Source: JACDHQ01 sp036401195 (GTDB lineage Bacteria > Gemmatimonadota > Gemmatimonadetes > Gemmatimonadales > Gemmatimonadaceae). From it: DNA of 9,088 nucleotides. Below, piece by piece: positions 1-6,605 of the stretch (the stretch's first letter is position 1; every line of letters begins with the position of its first letter). The position numbers and the translations under genes are program-made. Location of the stretch: contig DASWVQ010000120.1 in NCBI GenBank assembly GCA_036401195.1, positions 1-9,088 on the forward strand, written 5' to 3'. A model generated the notes under the pieces. That model saw only the letters and a list, made by a program, of their open reading frames with translations. It did not search any database and was not told the origin of the DNA.

Positions 1-5
1 GCCTC

Positions 6-773
6 GTGCGCGGGGGCGGCGCTTCGGCCGGCCCGGCGAGCGGGTCGCGCGCGTCGGCGTCACTCGCGGACTACCTCTGGGGGCGCCGGGCGGCGATCCT
101 CGCGCTCACCCTGCGCCACCTCTGGCTCGTGGCGCTCGCGCTGGGGGCGGCGGTGCTGGTCGCGCTGCCGCTCGGCCTCGCGCTCGAGCGTGCCCGCCGT
201 GCGGCCGGGGCGACACTCGGTGGGCTCGGGGTGCTCCAGACCATCCCGAGCATCGCGCTCCTCGCGTTCATGGTGCCGCTCCTCGGCGTGGGCGTGGTGC
301 CCGCGCTGGTCGCGCTCTGGCTCTACGCGCTGTACCCGATCGCGCGCGGCACGTACACGGGGGTGCGCGACGCCGACCCCGACGCGGTGGAGGCGGCCGA
401 GGCGCTGGGGATGACCGCGGCCCAGCGGCTGCTCCAGGTGCGCCTTCCCCTCGCGGCGCCGGTGATCATGGCGGGGGTGCGCACCGCGGCCGTCATCACC
501 GTGGGTGCGGCGACGCTGGCGGCGTTCATCGGGGCCGGCGGGCTGGGGGAGCCGATCGTCACGGGGCTCGCCCTCGCGGACACGCCCCTCGTGCTCTCGG
601 GCGCGCTCCCCGCCGCGGCGCTGGCGCTGGTCGTGGACGGCGCGCTCGCCCTCGTGGAACGGCGGGTGGCGCCCGCGCAGCTGCGTCGCGGGCGGGGGCG
701 CAGGCAGGGCCCGCCGGCTGCACGCAAGGGCCACGTCAATTCCGCAGGAGCGGAGCGCGCACGGGGATCCTGA
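6..773 (+). CDS. Osmolyte-type ABC transporter permease (OpuC/ProW-like), 5' end possibly outside window
   Basis: Inner-membrane permease of a binding-protein-dependant ABC importer; by family it would take up glycine betaine, choline or related osmolytes. The 255-residue reading has several hydrophobic helices, starting at about residues 28-60. LQTIPS at 77-82 is typical of OpuCB/ProW/YehW permeases. The cytoplasmic EAA loop, which contacts the ATPase, runs from about 129 to 157 (EAAEALGM then RLPLAAPVIMAG). GAGGLGEPI at 176-184 is also typical. The last 35 residues are Arg/Gly-rich and look disordered. The only visible start is the GTG at 6, and the frame is open to the window edge. Residues 2-20 are Gly/Ala/Ser-rich and precede the usual family start, so they may be a linker to an upstream domain. 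ATPase and binding-protein partners are not in the window. The family is confident; the substrate is inferred. Confidence 0.85.
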   Translation: MRGGGASAGPASGSRASASLADYLWGRRAAILALTLRHLWLVALALGAAVLVALPLGLALERARRAAGATLGGLGVLQTIPSIALLAFMVPLLGVGVVPALVALWLYALYPIARGTYTGVRDADPDAVEAAEALGMTAAQRLLQVRLPLAAPVIMAGVRTAAVITVGAATLAAFIGAGGLGEPIVTGLALADTPLVLSGALPAAALALVVDGALALVERRVAPAQLRRGRGRRQGPPAARKGHVNSAGAERARGS

Positions 774-794
774 CGGCAACTGGCTTCCGAGACG

Positions 795-840
795 GGGAGC
801 CGCGTCACGCCACGCGGCTTCCGCCCCGGCACCGGGGCGG
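795..840 (+). terminator. Two tandem GC hairpins, likely terminator of the permease gene
   Basis: The 115-base gap between the permease and the peptidase gene holds two adjacent inverted repeats. The first pairs 798-805 with 812-819 (AGCCGCGT/ACGCGGCT, 6-base loop), extendable outward to 795/822 with one G-T pair. The second pairs 821-828 with 833-840 (CCGCCCCG/CGGGGCGG, loop GCAC); the two share bases 821-822, so the extended first stem and the second compete. A short pyrimidine stretch, CACCTTTCCCCT, follows, but there is no true T-run. The terminator role is inferred from position and structure. Confidence 0.45.
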
Positions 841-888
841 GCACCTTTCCCCTGGCCAGTGCTGACCCGCGCCCAACCGGAGAGTCGC

Positions 889-2817
889 ATGTCCCGTCGC
901 TCGCCCTCGTGGTCCAACGCCGTCGTGCGAGCCATGGTGCTCGCCGCCACCGGGGTGCTGGTCCCCTTCGCCGTGGACGCCCAGGGCCCGGCCCTGTGGG
1001 TGGCCAGGGGGATGCGCCAGGCGTACGAGGCCGGCACGCGCGCACCGAACGGCGCGCCCGGCCCGCGCTACTGGCAGAACCGCGCCCGGTACGCCATCGA
1101 CCTCACCGTCGCCCCGCCCAGCCGCCGGGTGACGGGGCGCGAGGAGGTCACGTACGTGAACGCCAGCCCCCACGCGCTCGACACGCTGGTGTTCAAGCTG
1201 CTGCTCAACGTGCACAAGCCGGGGGCGCCGCGCATGTTCGCCACCGAGGAGGCGTACCTCACCTCCGGGGTGCACGTGAACCATTTCGCCGTGAACGGAG
1301 GGCCGGTCGCGTGGGGTGACGACGCCGGCCACTTCACCACCGTCCCGGTGCGCCTTCCCCGCCCCCTGGCGGCCGGCGACTCGGTGCGGCTCACCATCGC
1401 CTGGCACTACGACCTCGCCACGCTGTCCAATCGCGAGGGGATGCTCGATTCCACCTCGGCGTTCATCGCCTACTTCTACCCGCGCGTCGCGGTGTTCGAC
1501 GACGTGTGGGGGTGGGACACGATGGACTTCAACGACCGGCAGGAGTTCTACAGCGACTTCAACGACTACGACGTGACGATCCACGCGCCGGCCAACTACG
1601 CGGTGTGGGGGACGGGGACGCTCACGAATGCCGGGGCCCTCCTCCAGCCGGCGGTGCGGCAGCGGTACGAGCGGTCGCTCACCGCGGACTCGACGATCCG
1701 CATCGCCACCCCCGCCGACTTCGCGGCGCGGCGCGTGACCGCGCCGGGGGAGATGCTCGCCTGGCACTTCACCGCGCGCGACATCCCCGACGTGGCCTTC
1801 GCCCTCAGCGACCACTACGCCTGGGACGGGGGGAGCGTGGTGGTGGATCCCGCGACGGGGCGCCGCGCGAGCGTGCAGGCGGCCTACGCCGCCGGCGCCC
1901 CCGACTTTCCGCACATGGTGCGATGGGGACGCGACGCCCTCGCCTTCTTCTCGCGCGAGTGGCCGGGGGTGCCGTATCCGTACGAGAAGATGACGGCCGT
2001 GCAGGGACTCGCCGACATGGAATACCCCATGATGATCAACGACGAGTCGTTCGCCGACACCAGCGACGCGCGGCTGATCGCGCAGCACGAGATCGCGCAC
2101 AGCTGGTTCCCCTTCTACATGGGGATCAACGAGACGCGCTGGGCGTTCATGGACGAGGGATGGGCGACGACGATGGAGCACCTCGTCGGCCGGCGCGACT
2201 TCGGGCCGGTGCGCAACGACTCCGCGTACGTCGCCATGCGCGTGCGCCCCTGGGCCACCAGCCGCAACCCGGGCGAGGACGTGCCGATCATCACGCCGAG
2301 CGACGTGACCTCCCTCGTGGCCTACGCGCACAACTCCTACGGCAAGGCGTCGCTCGGCTACCTGGCCCTGCGTGACCTGCTCGGCGCCGCCACCTTCGAC
2401 CGCGCGATGCGGGTGTACATGGACCGGTGGCATGGCAAGCACCCCCAGCCGTGGGACTTCTTCAACTCCATCAACGATGCGACGGGGCAGGACCTCGGCT
2501 GGTTCTGGCACGACTGGTTCTTCACCCAGGGGTACATCGATTACGCGGTGAAGGCGGTCACGCCGACCGCCGGGGGCTACCTGGTCACGGTGCGCAACGT
2601 GGGAGGCTGGTACGCGCCCTTCGACCTCGTGATCCGGTTCGCCGACGGGTCGGCGCAGCGCGTGCACCAGACGCCCGCGCTCTGGCGCCAGGGCGGCCGC
2701 GAGGCGGTGCTCAAGGTGGAGACGACCGGGACGATCGCGTCGCTCGACGTGGAGGGCGGGATCTTCATGGACGCCACGCCGGGCGACAATCGCTGGGGCG
2801 CGTCGACGGACCGATAG
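889..2817 (+). CDS. Secreted M1-family zinc metallopeptidase
   Basis: Probable periplasmic or secreted aminopeptidase of the M1 (gluzincin) family, 642 residues, removing N-terminal residues from peptides. The zinc site is complete: HEIAH at residues 400-404, then exactly 18 residues, then E423 in MDEGWA. The substrate-amine motif usually written GxMEN appears as ADMEYPMM, with E378; this MEY form occurs in bacterial secreted M1 proteins. Y484 in NSYGKASL fits the catalytic tyrosine. An N-terminal beta domain covers about 45-240 and the catalytic region about 245-520. The ATG at 889 was chosen because GGAGAG lies 4 bases upstream and a Sec signal peptide follows at once (hydrophobic core 14-28, likely cut after VDA). 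The open frame extends upstream to 505 but overlaps the permease gene and has no signal peptide. Substrate specificity cannot be read from the sequence. Confidence 0.93.
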   Translation: MSRRSPSWSNAVVRAMVLAATGVLVPFAVDAQGPALWVARGMRQAYEAGTRAPNGAPGPRYWQNRARYAIDLTVAPPSRRVTGREEVTYVNASPHALDTLVFKLLLNVHKPGAPRMFATEEAYLTSGVHVNHFAVNGGPVAWGDDAGHFTTVPVRLPRPLAAGDSVRLTIAWHYDLATLSNREGMLDSTSAFIAYFYPRVAVFDDVWGWDTMDFNDRQEFYSDFNDYDVTIHAPANYAVWGTGTLTNAGALLQPAVRQRYERSLTADSTIRIATPADFAARRVTAPGEMLAWHFTARDIPDVAFALSDHYAWDGGSVVVDPATGRRASVQAAYAAGAPDFPHMVRWGRDALAFFSREWPGVPYPYEKMTAVQGLADMEYPMMINDESFADTSDARLIAQHEIAHSWFPFYMGINETRWAFMDEGWATTMEHLVGRRDFGPVRNDSAYVAMRVRPWATSRNPGEDVPIITPSDVTSLVAYAHNSYGKASLGYLALRDLLGAATFDRAMRVYMDRWHGKHPQPWDFFNSINDATGQDLGWFWHDWFFTQGYIDYAVKAVTPTAGGYLVTVRNVGGWYAPFDLVIRFADGSAQRVHQTPALWRQGGREAVLKVETTGTIASLDVEGGIFMDATPGDNRWGASTDR

Positions 2818-2826
2818 CCGGGAGTG

Positions 2827-2853
2827 ACGGGCGGCGGGGATCTCGCCGCTCGT
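2827..2853 (+). terminator. GC hairpin after the M1 peptidase gene
   Basis: Ten bases after the peptidase stop codon, ACGGGCGGCG pairs with CGCCGCTCGT (one G-T pair) around the loop GGGATCT. No T-run follows, only GCCCCTCCCC. Its position directly behind a gene and ahead of a separate promoter region suggests a transcription terminator or 3'-end stabiliser. Confidence 0.4.
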
Positions 2854-2898
2854 GCCCCTCCCCGATCGTGGAGGGATGTGGGGTGAGCGCGTCGCGGT

Positions 2899-2904
2899 TA
2901 GACT
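2899..2904 (+). promoter_or_regulatory. Candidate -10 element for the TSP3 lipoprotein gene
   Basis: TAGACT fits the general TANNNT form of a housekeeping -10 box and is one of the few AT-richer spots in the 169-base spacer. It lies about 80 bases before the ATG at 2987. No convincing -35 box is visible at the expected distance. The leader downstream contains a run of eight C (2954-2961). This is a weak, position-based guess. Confidence 0.22.
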
Positions 2905-2986
2905 CGCCCCTCCCGAAAGCCGGCCCCCAGTACCCCACCCTCGCCGGCACGAGCCCCCCCCTCATCGACGCAGAGAGGAACACAGC

Positions 2987-4294
2987 ATGGTCCATCGATC
3001 GGCGCGGCGCGCCGCCGCGCTCCTCGCGGCCCTCACCACCGGCATGGTCGGATGTCGCGACGCGCCGACGGCCCTTCCCGTGCAGCCGGCCCTGGCACCG
3101 TCGGTGGCTTCGGGGGCCCTCACCAGCCAGGTGTTCCAGAGCGGCTCGCAGGTGACGGCCTGGGACCCGATCGCGGAGACCTACCAGCCCTCGGACTGGG
3201 TCGCCCGGTACTGCACGGCGACGCCCAAGGTGGGGCTGGGCGCGAACTGGCAGAACCCGCACAACGCCTTCGTGCTCGGCGGGCATCCCTGGGCCTACGA
3301 TGCCTTCTACGCGCCGTGGATCAACGCCTGGAACTACCTCGGTTCGAGCGGCGGGAATCCCGTGTACCCGAACTTCAACTGGACGAAGTACGAGACGCAG
3401 GTGTCGGGCACGGGGAGCTTCGTCATCCACCTGATGGCCGACAACTGCTCGTGGATCTACCTGGATGGCACGCTGGTGGGGGTGCAGGGGGAGGACCGGT
3501 CGGTCGCGGCCACCTCGTACGGCCTCACGCTGAACGGCACGCACACGCTCACCTTCGTCATCTTCGATGGCGGTGGCGCCGCCGGCGGCAAGTTCCTGCT
3601 GGAGACCACCACCAACCCGCCCCCGCCGCTCAACAACGACCTGGACGACGACGGCCACGTGAACGACCAGGATGCGTTCCCCCTCAACCCGGCCGAGTGG
3701 GCGGACTCCGATCATGACGGCGTGGGGGACAACGGCGACGCATTCCCCGCGGACCCGGCGGAGTGGAAGGACAGTGACGGTGATGGCGTGGGCGACAACG
3801 CCGATGCGTACCCGAACGATCCGACGCGCTGGTCGCTCGACGCCGACGCCGACGGCGTGGTCGACGCCGCCGACAACTGCCCGGCGGTGGCAAATGCCAG
3901 CCAGGCGGACCTCGACCAGGATGGCGTGGGCGACGCGTGCGACCCGGACGTGGACGGCGACGGCGTGGCGAACGCCTCGGATGCCTTCCCGGTGAACCCC
4001 GCCGAGTGGGCGGACTCGGATGGCGACGGGGTCGGCGACAATGCCGATGCATACGACCACTCGAACACCGGTCCCACCCTCGTCGTGGCCTCGTGCAACA
4101 GCGGCGCGCCGAACTGGCGCATCGATGGCGGCACCTGGGCGAACGACCTGGTCGCCGCGGCGTACGCCTCCGCCGCGAACCACGGGAAGTTCGTGAGCGC
4201 GGTGTCCAGCCTCGCGGACTCGTGGAAGAAGGCGGGCCTCATCAGCGGGCGTGACCAGGGCGCGATCGTGTCCTGCGCGGCCCGGACGAAGTAG
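2987..4294 (+). CDS. Probable lipoprotein with thrombospondin type 3 (TSP3) calcium-binding repeats
   Basis: A 435-residue exported protein of unknown function. The ATG at 2987 follows AGAGAGGA with about 7 bases spacing. The basic, hydrophobic N-terminus ends in GMVGC, so C23 is a likely lipid-anchor cysteine, although Met at -3 is not ideal. Residues about 45-210 form a Trp/Asn/Gly-rich, beta-rich region with motifs NWQNPHNAF, SWIYLDGTLVG and FVIFDGGGAAGG. It resembles extracellular beta-sandwich (PA14-like, possibly glycan-binding) modules, but I cannot assign a family. Residues about 216-358 are TSP3-type repeats, mostly DSDGDGVGDNADAFP followed by xxPAEW, plus one classic DNCP...DGVGDACD unit; these bind calcium in known families. 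The last 75 residues hold a small module (SLADSWKKAGLISG, two Cys) of a kind seen at the ends of secreted bacterial proteins. It stands alone between hairpins. Surface location is inferred. Confidence 0.85.
   Translation: MVHRSARRAAALLAALTTGMVGCRDAPTALPVQPALAPSVASGALTSQVFQSGSQVTAWDPIAETYQPSDWVARYCTATPKVGLGANWQNPHNAFVLGGHPWAYDAFYAPWINAWNYLGSSGGNPVYPNFNWTKYETQVSGTGSFVIHLMADNCSWIYLDGTLVGVQGEDRSVAATSYGLTLNGTHTLTFVIFDGGGAAGGKFLLETTTNPPPPLNNDLDDDGHVNDQDAFPLNPAEWADSDHDGVGDNGDAFPADPAEWKDSDGDGVGDNADAYPNDPTRWSLDADADGVVDAADNCPAVANASQADLDQDGVGDACDPDVDGDGVANASDAFPVNPAEWADSDGDGVGDNADAYDHSNTGPTLVVASCNSGAPNWRIDGGTWANDLVAAAYASAANHGKFVSAVSSLADSWKKAGLISGRDQGAIVSCAARTK
3632..4060 (+). repeat. TSP3 coding repeats, 66-base (22-residue) period
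   Basis: The GAT/GAC-GC start of the DAF/DAY motif recurs at 3671, 3737 and 3803 (exactly 66 bases apart), and again at 3980 and 4046 (66 apart). A different, classic TSP3 segment with DNCP and DACD lies between the two groups. The DNA copies have diverged at synonymous sites, so the duplication is not recent. The repeats encode Asp-rich calcium-binding loops within the lipoprotein gene. Confidence 0.85.
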
Positions 4295-4308
4295 CGCGCC
4301 TCGCGGTC

Positions 4309-4334
4309 CCGCCGCGCCCGCAGGGGCGCGGCGG
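4309..4334 (+). terminator. GC hairpin after the TSP3 lipoprotein gene
   Basis: An 11-base perfect stem (CCGCCGCGCCC paired with GGGCGCGGCGG) with loop GCAG starts 14 bases after the lipoprotein stop codon. No T-run follows. It is one of two tandem hairpins in this spacer and probably contributes to transcription termination. Confidence 0.5.
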
Positions 4335-4343
4335 TCGCGGTGA

Positions 4344-4379
4344 CGAGGGGCTCCCGGCCGCGCGGCCGGGAGCCCCTCG
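4344..4379. terminator. 36-base perfect palindrome, probable terminator hairpin
   Basis: Bases 4344-4379 read identically on both strands; as RNA this gives a 16-base all-paired stem with loop GCGC. It is the strongest secondary structure seen in the window. It lies between the lipoprotein and the luxR-type regulator, just upstream of the regulator's candidate promoter. Termination is the simplest explanation, with no T-tract present. A regulator-binding site is possible because the palindrome is symmetric at the DNA level. Confidence 0.55.
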
Positions 4380-4405
4380 GGCTTCGCGGGCCGGCATCGA
4401 GGCAC

Positions 4406-4411
4406 TATCTT
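4406..4411 (+). promoter_or_regulatory. Candidate -10 element for the luxR-type gene
   Basis: TATCTT stands out in an otherwise GC-rich spacer 50 bases before the ATG at 4461. TTCGCG at 4383-4388, with a 17-base spacing, is a poor match to a -35 box. If used, transcription would begin near 4418 and the C10 tract at 4435-4444 would lie in the 5' leader. Assignment is by eye only. Confidence 0.3.
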
Positions 4412-4434
4412 CGGTCGCTTCCGCCCCCGCCTCG

Positions 4435-4444
4435 CCCCCCCCCC
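4435..4444 (+). repeat. C10 homopolymer tract in the leader of the luxR-type gene
   Basis: Ten consecutive C sit 16 bases upstream of the start codon at 4461, between the candidate promoter and the coding region. Tracts of this length are prone to slippage in replication and to sequencing error. It is outside the coding sequence, so length changes would affect the leader rather than the reading frame. No obvious Shine-Dalgarno sequence lies between the tract and the ATG. Confidence 0.8.
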
Positions 4445-4460
4445 ACGTAAGCGACGCCCG

Positions 4461-5237
4461 ATGCTCGACGCCGAGCGCCAGGATCGTATCCACGTCCTCT
4501 GGGACGAGCTGTCCGCCTTCGCCGCGTCCCAGACGGATGCCGCGCTGGAGCACCTGCTGGACGGCGTCGCGCGCCTGGTCGGGGCCGAGAATGCCTACTG
4601 GGTGGGTGCGGTGCGCGAGGCGGAGGACGCGGCCGACCCCCTGCGCGGATGGCGGCTGCGCGGGCTCCGGTACCTGCGTCCCCTTCCCAACGACGACACG
4701 TTCACGCGCGATCGCCTGCGCGAGATCGATCGCGGGGTGCACGACGAGTCGACCGTGGCGCACGTGCGGCAGGCGGGGCGCTACCGCGCCAATCGCCTGT
4801 GCGACCTCGTGGGCCCGGCGTGGTTCGGGAGCGCGCGGTACCGGGGATACGTGGAGCGCGGGGTGTACGATTCGCTCGCGGTGGGCGCGCCGGTGAGCAC
4901 GAGGGTGGAGGGCTACTACGGCTTCCTGCGCATGCGGCCCGGAGAGCCGTTCACGGAGGCAGATCGCGTCACGGCGCTCTACGCGCTCCGAGGGCTCACC
5001 TGGTTCCATCGCGAGGTGCTGCTCGCCCACGGGCTGCTGGTGGCGCGCACGCCGCTCACCCCCACCGAGCGGCAGGTGCTGGCGCTGCTGCTCACCGACC
5101 AGTCGGAGAAGTCGATCGCGACGACGCTGGGCGTTTCGCCGTCGAGCATCCACACGTACGTCCGCGACGTGGTGCGGAAGTTCGGGGTGAGCGGGCGGAA
5201 GGGGCTCACCTCGCTCTGGCTGGGGCGGCCGCGCTGA
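4461..5237 (+). CDS. Orphan LuxR/GerE-family transcriptional regulator
   Basis: A cytoplasmic DNA-binding regulator of 258 residues. Residues about 198-256 form a LuxR/GerE helix-turn-helix: LTPTERQVLALL, then SEKSIATTLGVS and SSIHTYVRDVVRKFGV, which align with the family pattern LTxRExxVL...IAxxLxxSxxTVxxHxxxIxxKLxV. The first ~190 residues show no phospho-acceptor receiver domain (no matching Asp/Lys pattern) and no ATPase motif. Length and helix/strand character suggest a GAF- or PAS-like sensor fold, which is not proven. It is therefore not a standard two-component regulator. The ATG at 4461 gives the full-length reading but has no clear ribosome-binding site. The gene follows the TSP3 lipoprotein gene behind two hairpins, and its last 32 bases overlap the end of queG on the other strand. 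Its targets and signal are unknown. Confidence 0.85.
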   Translation: MLDAERQDRIHVLWDELSAFAASQTDAALEHLLDGVARLVGAENAYWVGAVREAEDAADPLRGWRLRGLRYLRPLPNDDTFTRDRLREIDRGVHDESTVAHVRQAGRYRANRLCDLVGPAWFGSARYRGYVERGVYDSLAVGAPVSTRVEGYYGFLRMRPGEPFTEADRVTALYALRGLTWFHREVLLAHGLLVARTPLTPTERQVLALLLTDQSEKSIATTLGVSPSSIHTYVRDVVRKFGVSGRKGLTSLWLGRPR

Positions 5238-6309
5238 GGCCCGTGGCGTGCTCGCGCACGAGCGACTCGGGATCGTCGACGGCTCGCGTGAGGGCGCCGG
5301 CGTTCTCCGCGTCGCCGAAGCTCCCGAGCACCACCGTCGCGTTGCGCTTCAGCCCCCGCAGCTTCGCGCGCTTCATCGGCGACTTCCGGAACGCCGCGCT
5401 GAACTCCTCCTGCGAGAGCGCGAGCAGGTCCCGCGCGAGCGTCGCCGCGTCCTTGCCGCGGAGGAACTCGCGCGGCGCGAACGCGTCCTCGCGGAGCGCC
5501 TGCGCGAAGCGCACGTTCCAGGGGCACACCTCCTGGCAGATGTCGCACCCGTAGACGAGCCCCGCCTCCGCGATCGCCCCGCGAAACTCCTCCGGGATCT
5601 CCCCCCTGGTCTCGATCGTGAGGTAGGAGATGCACCGCCGCGCGTCGACCCGGCGCGGCTCGACGATCGCCCCGGTGGGGCAGGCGTCCATGCAGCGGCG
5701 GCATTCCCCGCAGCGGTCGAACTGGAAGGGCTGGTCGGGCTCGAGATCGAGCTCGACGAGCAGCGACCCGAGGAAGAAGAACGACCCGATGCGCGGGTTG
5801 ATGAGCATCGTGTTCTTCGCCTGCCAGCCGAGTCCCGCGCGACGCGCGAGGTCGCGCTCGAGGATCGGGGCGGTGTCCACGTAGCCCCGGCCGTGCACGG
5901 GGCGGCCGAGCTGCTCGCCCATCCACGCCTGCAGCGCGTTCAGCCGCGCCCACATCAGGTCGTGGTAGTCGTCGCCGCGCGCGTAGCGCGACACGGGGCC
6001 ACTCGGCTCGCGTCCGCCGTAGTCGAGCCCCACCACCACCGCGCTCACCACGCCGGGATAGGGGAGCCTCGTGTCGCCCCGCTTTTCCGCGCCGCGCACG
6101 AGGTACTCCATGTCGCCATGCATCCCGTGGGCGAGCCAGTCCTCGTACGCCGCATGGGTCTCGGCGGGGCCGAGGCGCGCGATCCCCACGAGGTCGAACC
6201 CCAGGCCGTAGGCCTGCGCCTTCACCCGCTCGGCGGGGAGGGTAGTTGCCGCCCCCGCCGCGCCGGCCGGGAGCGCGGCGCCCGCGGCGGGGACCCGCGC
6301 CTCGCTCAC
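5206..6309 (-). CDS. queG: Epoxyqueuosine reductase QueG
   Basis: Cytoplasmic cobalamin- and iron-sulfur-dependent enzyme that reduces epoxyqueuosine to queuosine at the tRNA wobble position, the last step of queuosine synthesis. At 367 residues it has near-normal family length. Two [4Fe-4S] motifs are complete: CGECRRCMDACP (C200, C203, C206, C210) and CDICQEVCP (C255, C258, C262), with C226 between them. VDTAP (D145) and ERDLARRAGLGW lie in the conserved active-site region. The C-terminus is HEAT-like (residues about 314-360), as in other QueG. The start chosen is the GTG at 6309, whose GTGA overlaps the stop codon of the upstream 82-residue gene. Longer in-frame readings to 6471 would run across that gene and lack family similarity. 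The ribosome-binding site is weak, fitting translational coupling. The 3' end overlaps the convergent luxR-type gene by 32 bases. Other queuosine genes are not in the window. Confidence 0.95.
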   Translation of the reverse strand: MSEARVPAAGAALPAGAAGAATTLPAERVKAQAYGLGFDLVGIARLGPAETHAAYEDWLAHGMHGDMEYLVRGAEKRGDTRLPYPGVVSAVVVGLDYGGREPSGPVSRYARGDDYHDLMWARLNALQAWMGEQLGRPVHGRGYVDTAPILERDLARRAGLGWQAKNTMLINPRIGSFFFLGSLLVELDLEPDQPFQFDRCGECRRCMDACPTGAIVEPRRVDARRCISYLTIETRGEIPEEFRGAIAEAGLVYGCDICQEVCPWNVRFAQALREDAFAPREFLRGKDAATLARDLLALSQEEFSAAFRKSPMKRAKLRGLKRNATVVLGSFGDAENAGALTRAVDDPESLVREHATGLSAAAPARAR

Positions 6310-6554
6310 GCGGGGCGCGTGGCCCAGCGCGCGAAGCGGAGCAGCTCGTCGGCCTGCGGCAGGGCATTCTCGTCGCCGTAGGCGGTGAGCATGCGCCAGC
6401 GCAGGTAGATTGTGCTCGGCACGGGAAGGAAGGGCGGATGCCGCATCCATTCCCGCCGGCGGAAACGCCACATCAGCCGCAGCAGCGCGACGAGGTCCAG
6501 CGGGCGCAGCAGGAGCCGGGGGATCAGTTGGAGCGTGAGGCGGAGCCAGGGCAT
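6306..6554 (-). CDS. Small uncharacterised protein upstream of queG
   Basis: An 82-residue basic protein of unknown function. The N-terminal 30 residues are Leu/Arg-rich and could form an amphipathic or membrane-associated helix (LQLIPRLLLRPLDLVALLRL). The C-terminal half has a compact motif, PSTIYLRWRMLTAYGDENA then ADELLRFARW, which looks like a conserved globular segment. I recall similar WRLYTAYG-type small proteins but no characterised member. It is considered real because its TGA overlaps the queG start in GTGA, its codon use is normal, and a start there leaves a divergent 51-base spacer to the next gene. The ATG at 6554 has no clear ribosome-binding site, so the exact start is uncertain. 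It is probably transcribed with queG. Confidence 0.7.
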   Translation of the reverse strand: MPWLRLTLQLIPRLLLRPLDLVALLRLMWRFRRREWMRHPPFLPVPSTIYLRWRMLTAYGDENALPQADELLRFARWATRPA

Positions 6555-6605
6555 GGTTCGTGTCTTGGGGTCACGGAAATCTCAGCCAGTGGGGCACACG
6601 CAGCA

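Noticed and set aside
505..888. Upstream extension of the M1 peptidase frame
   Set aside because: Overlaps the permease gene in another frame, is Arg/Ser-rich, and would bury the signal peptide. The ATG at 889 has a ribosome-binding site.
805..2667. 620-codon open frame on the minus strand opposite the M1 peptidase gene
   Set aside because: Its translation is His/Arg/Gly/Val-rich with no recognisable motif, while the plus strand has a complete M1 active site. Long antisense frames are expected at this GC content.
2765..4405. 546-codon open frame on the minus strand opposite the TSP3 lipoprotein
   Set aside because: Low-complexity Arg/Val/His translation that also spans the spacers on both sides. 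The plus strand has a signal sequence and periodic calcium-binding repeats.
5248..6381. 377-codon plus-strand frame opposite queG
   Set aside because: No domain features, while the minus strand encodes full-length QueG with all expected cysteines.
6310..6471. Upstream extension of queG to 6471
   Set aside because: This stretch lies inside the 82-residue gene and does not resemble QueG; the GTG at 6309 gives the right family length.
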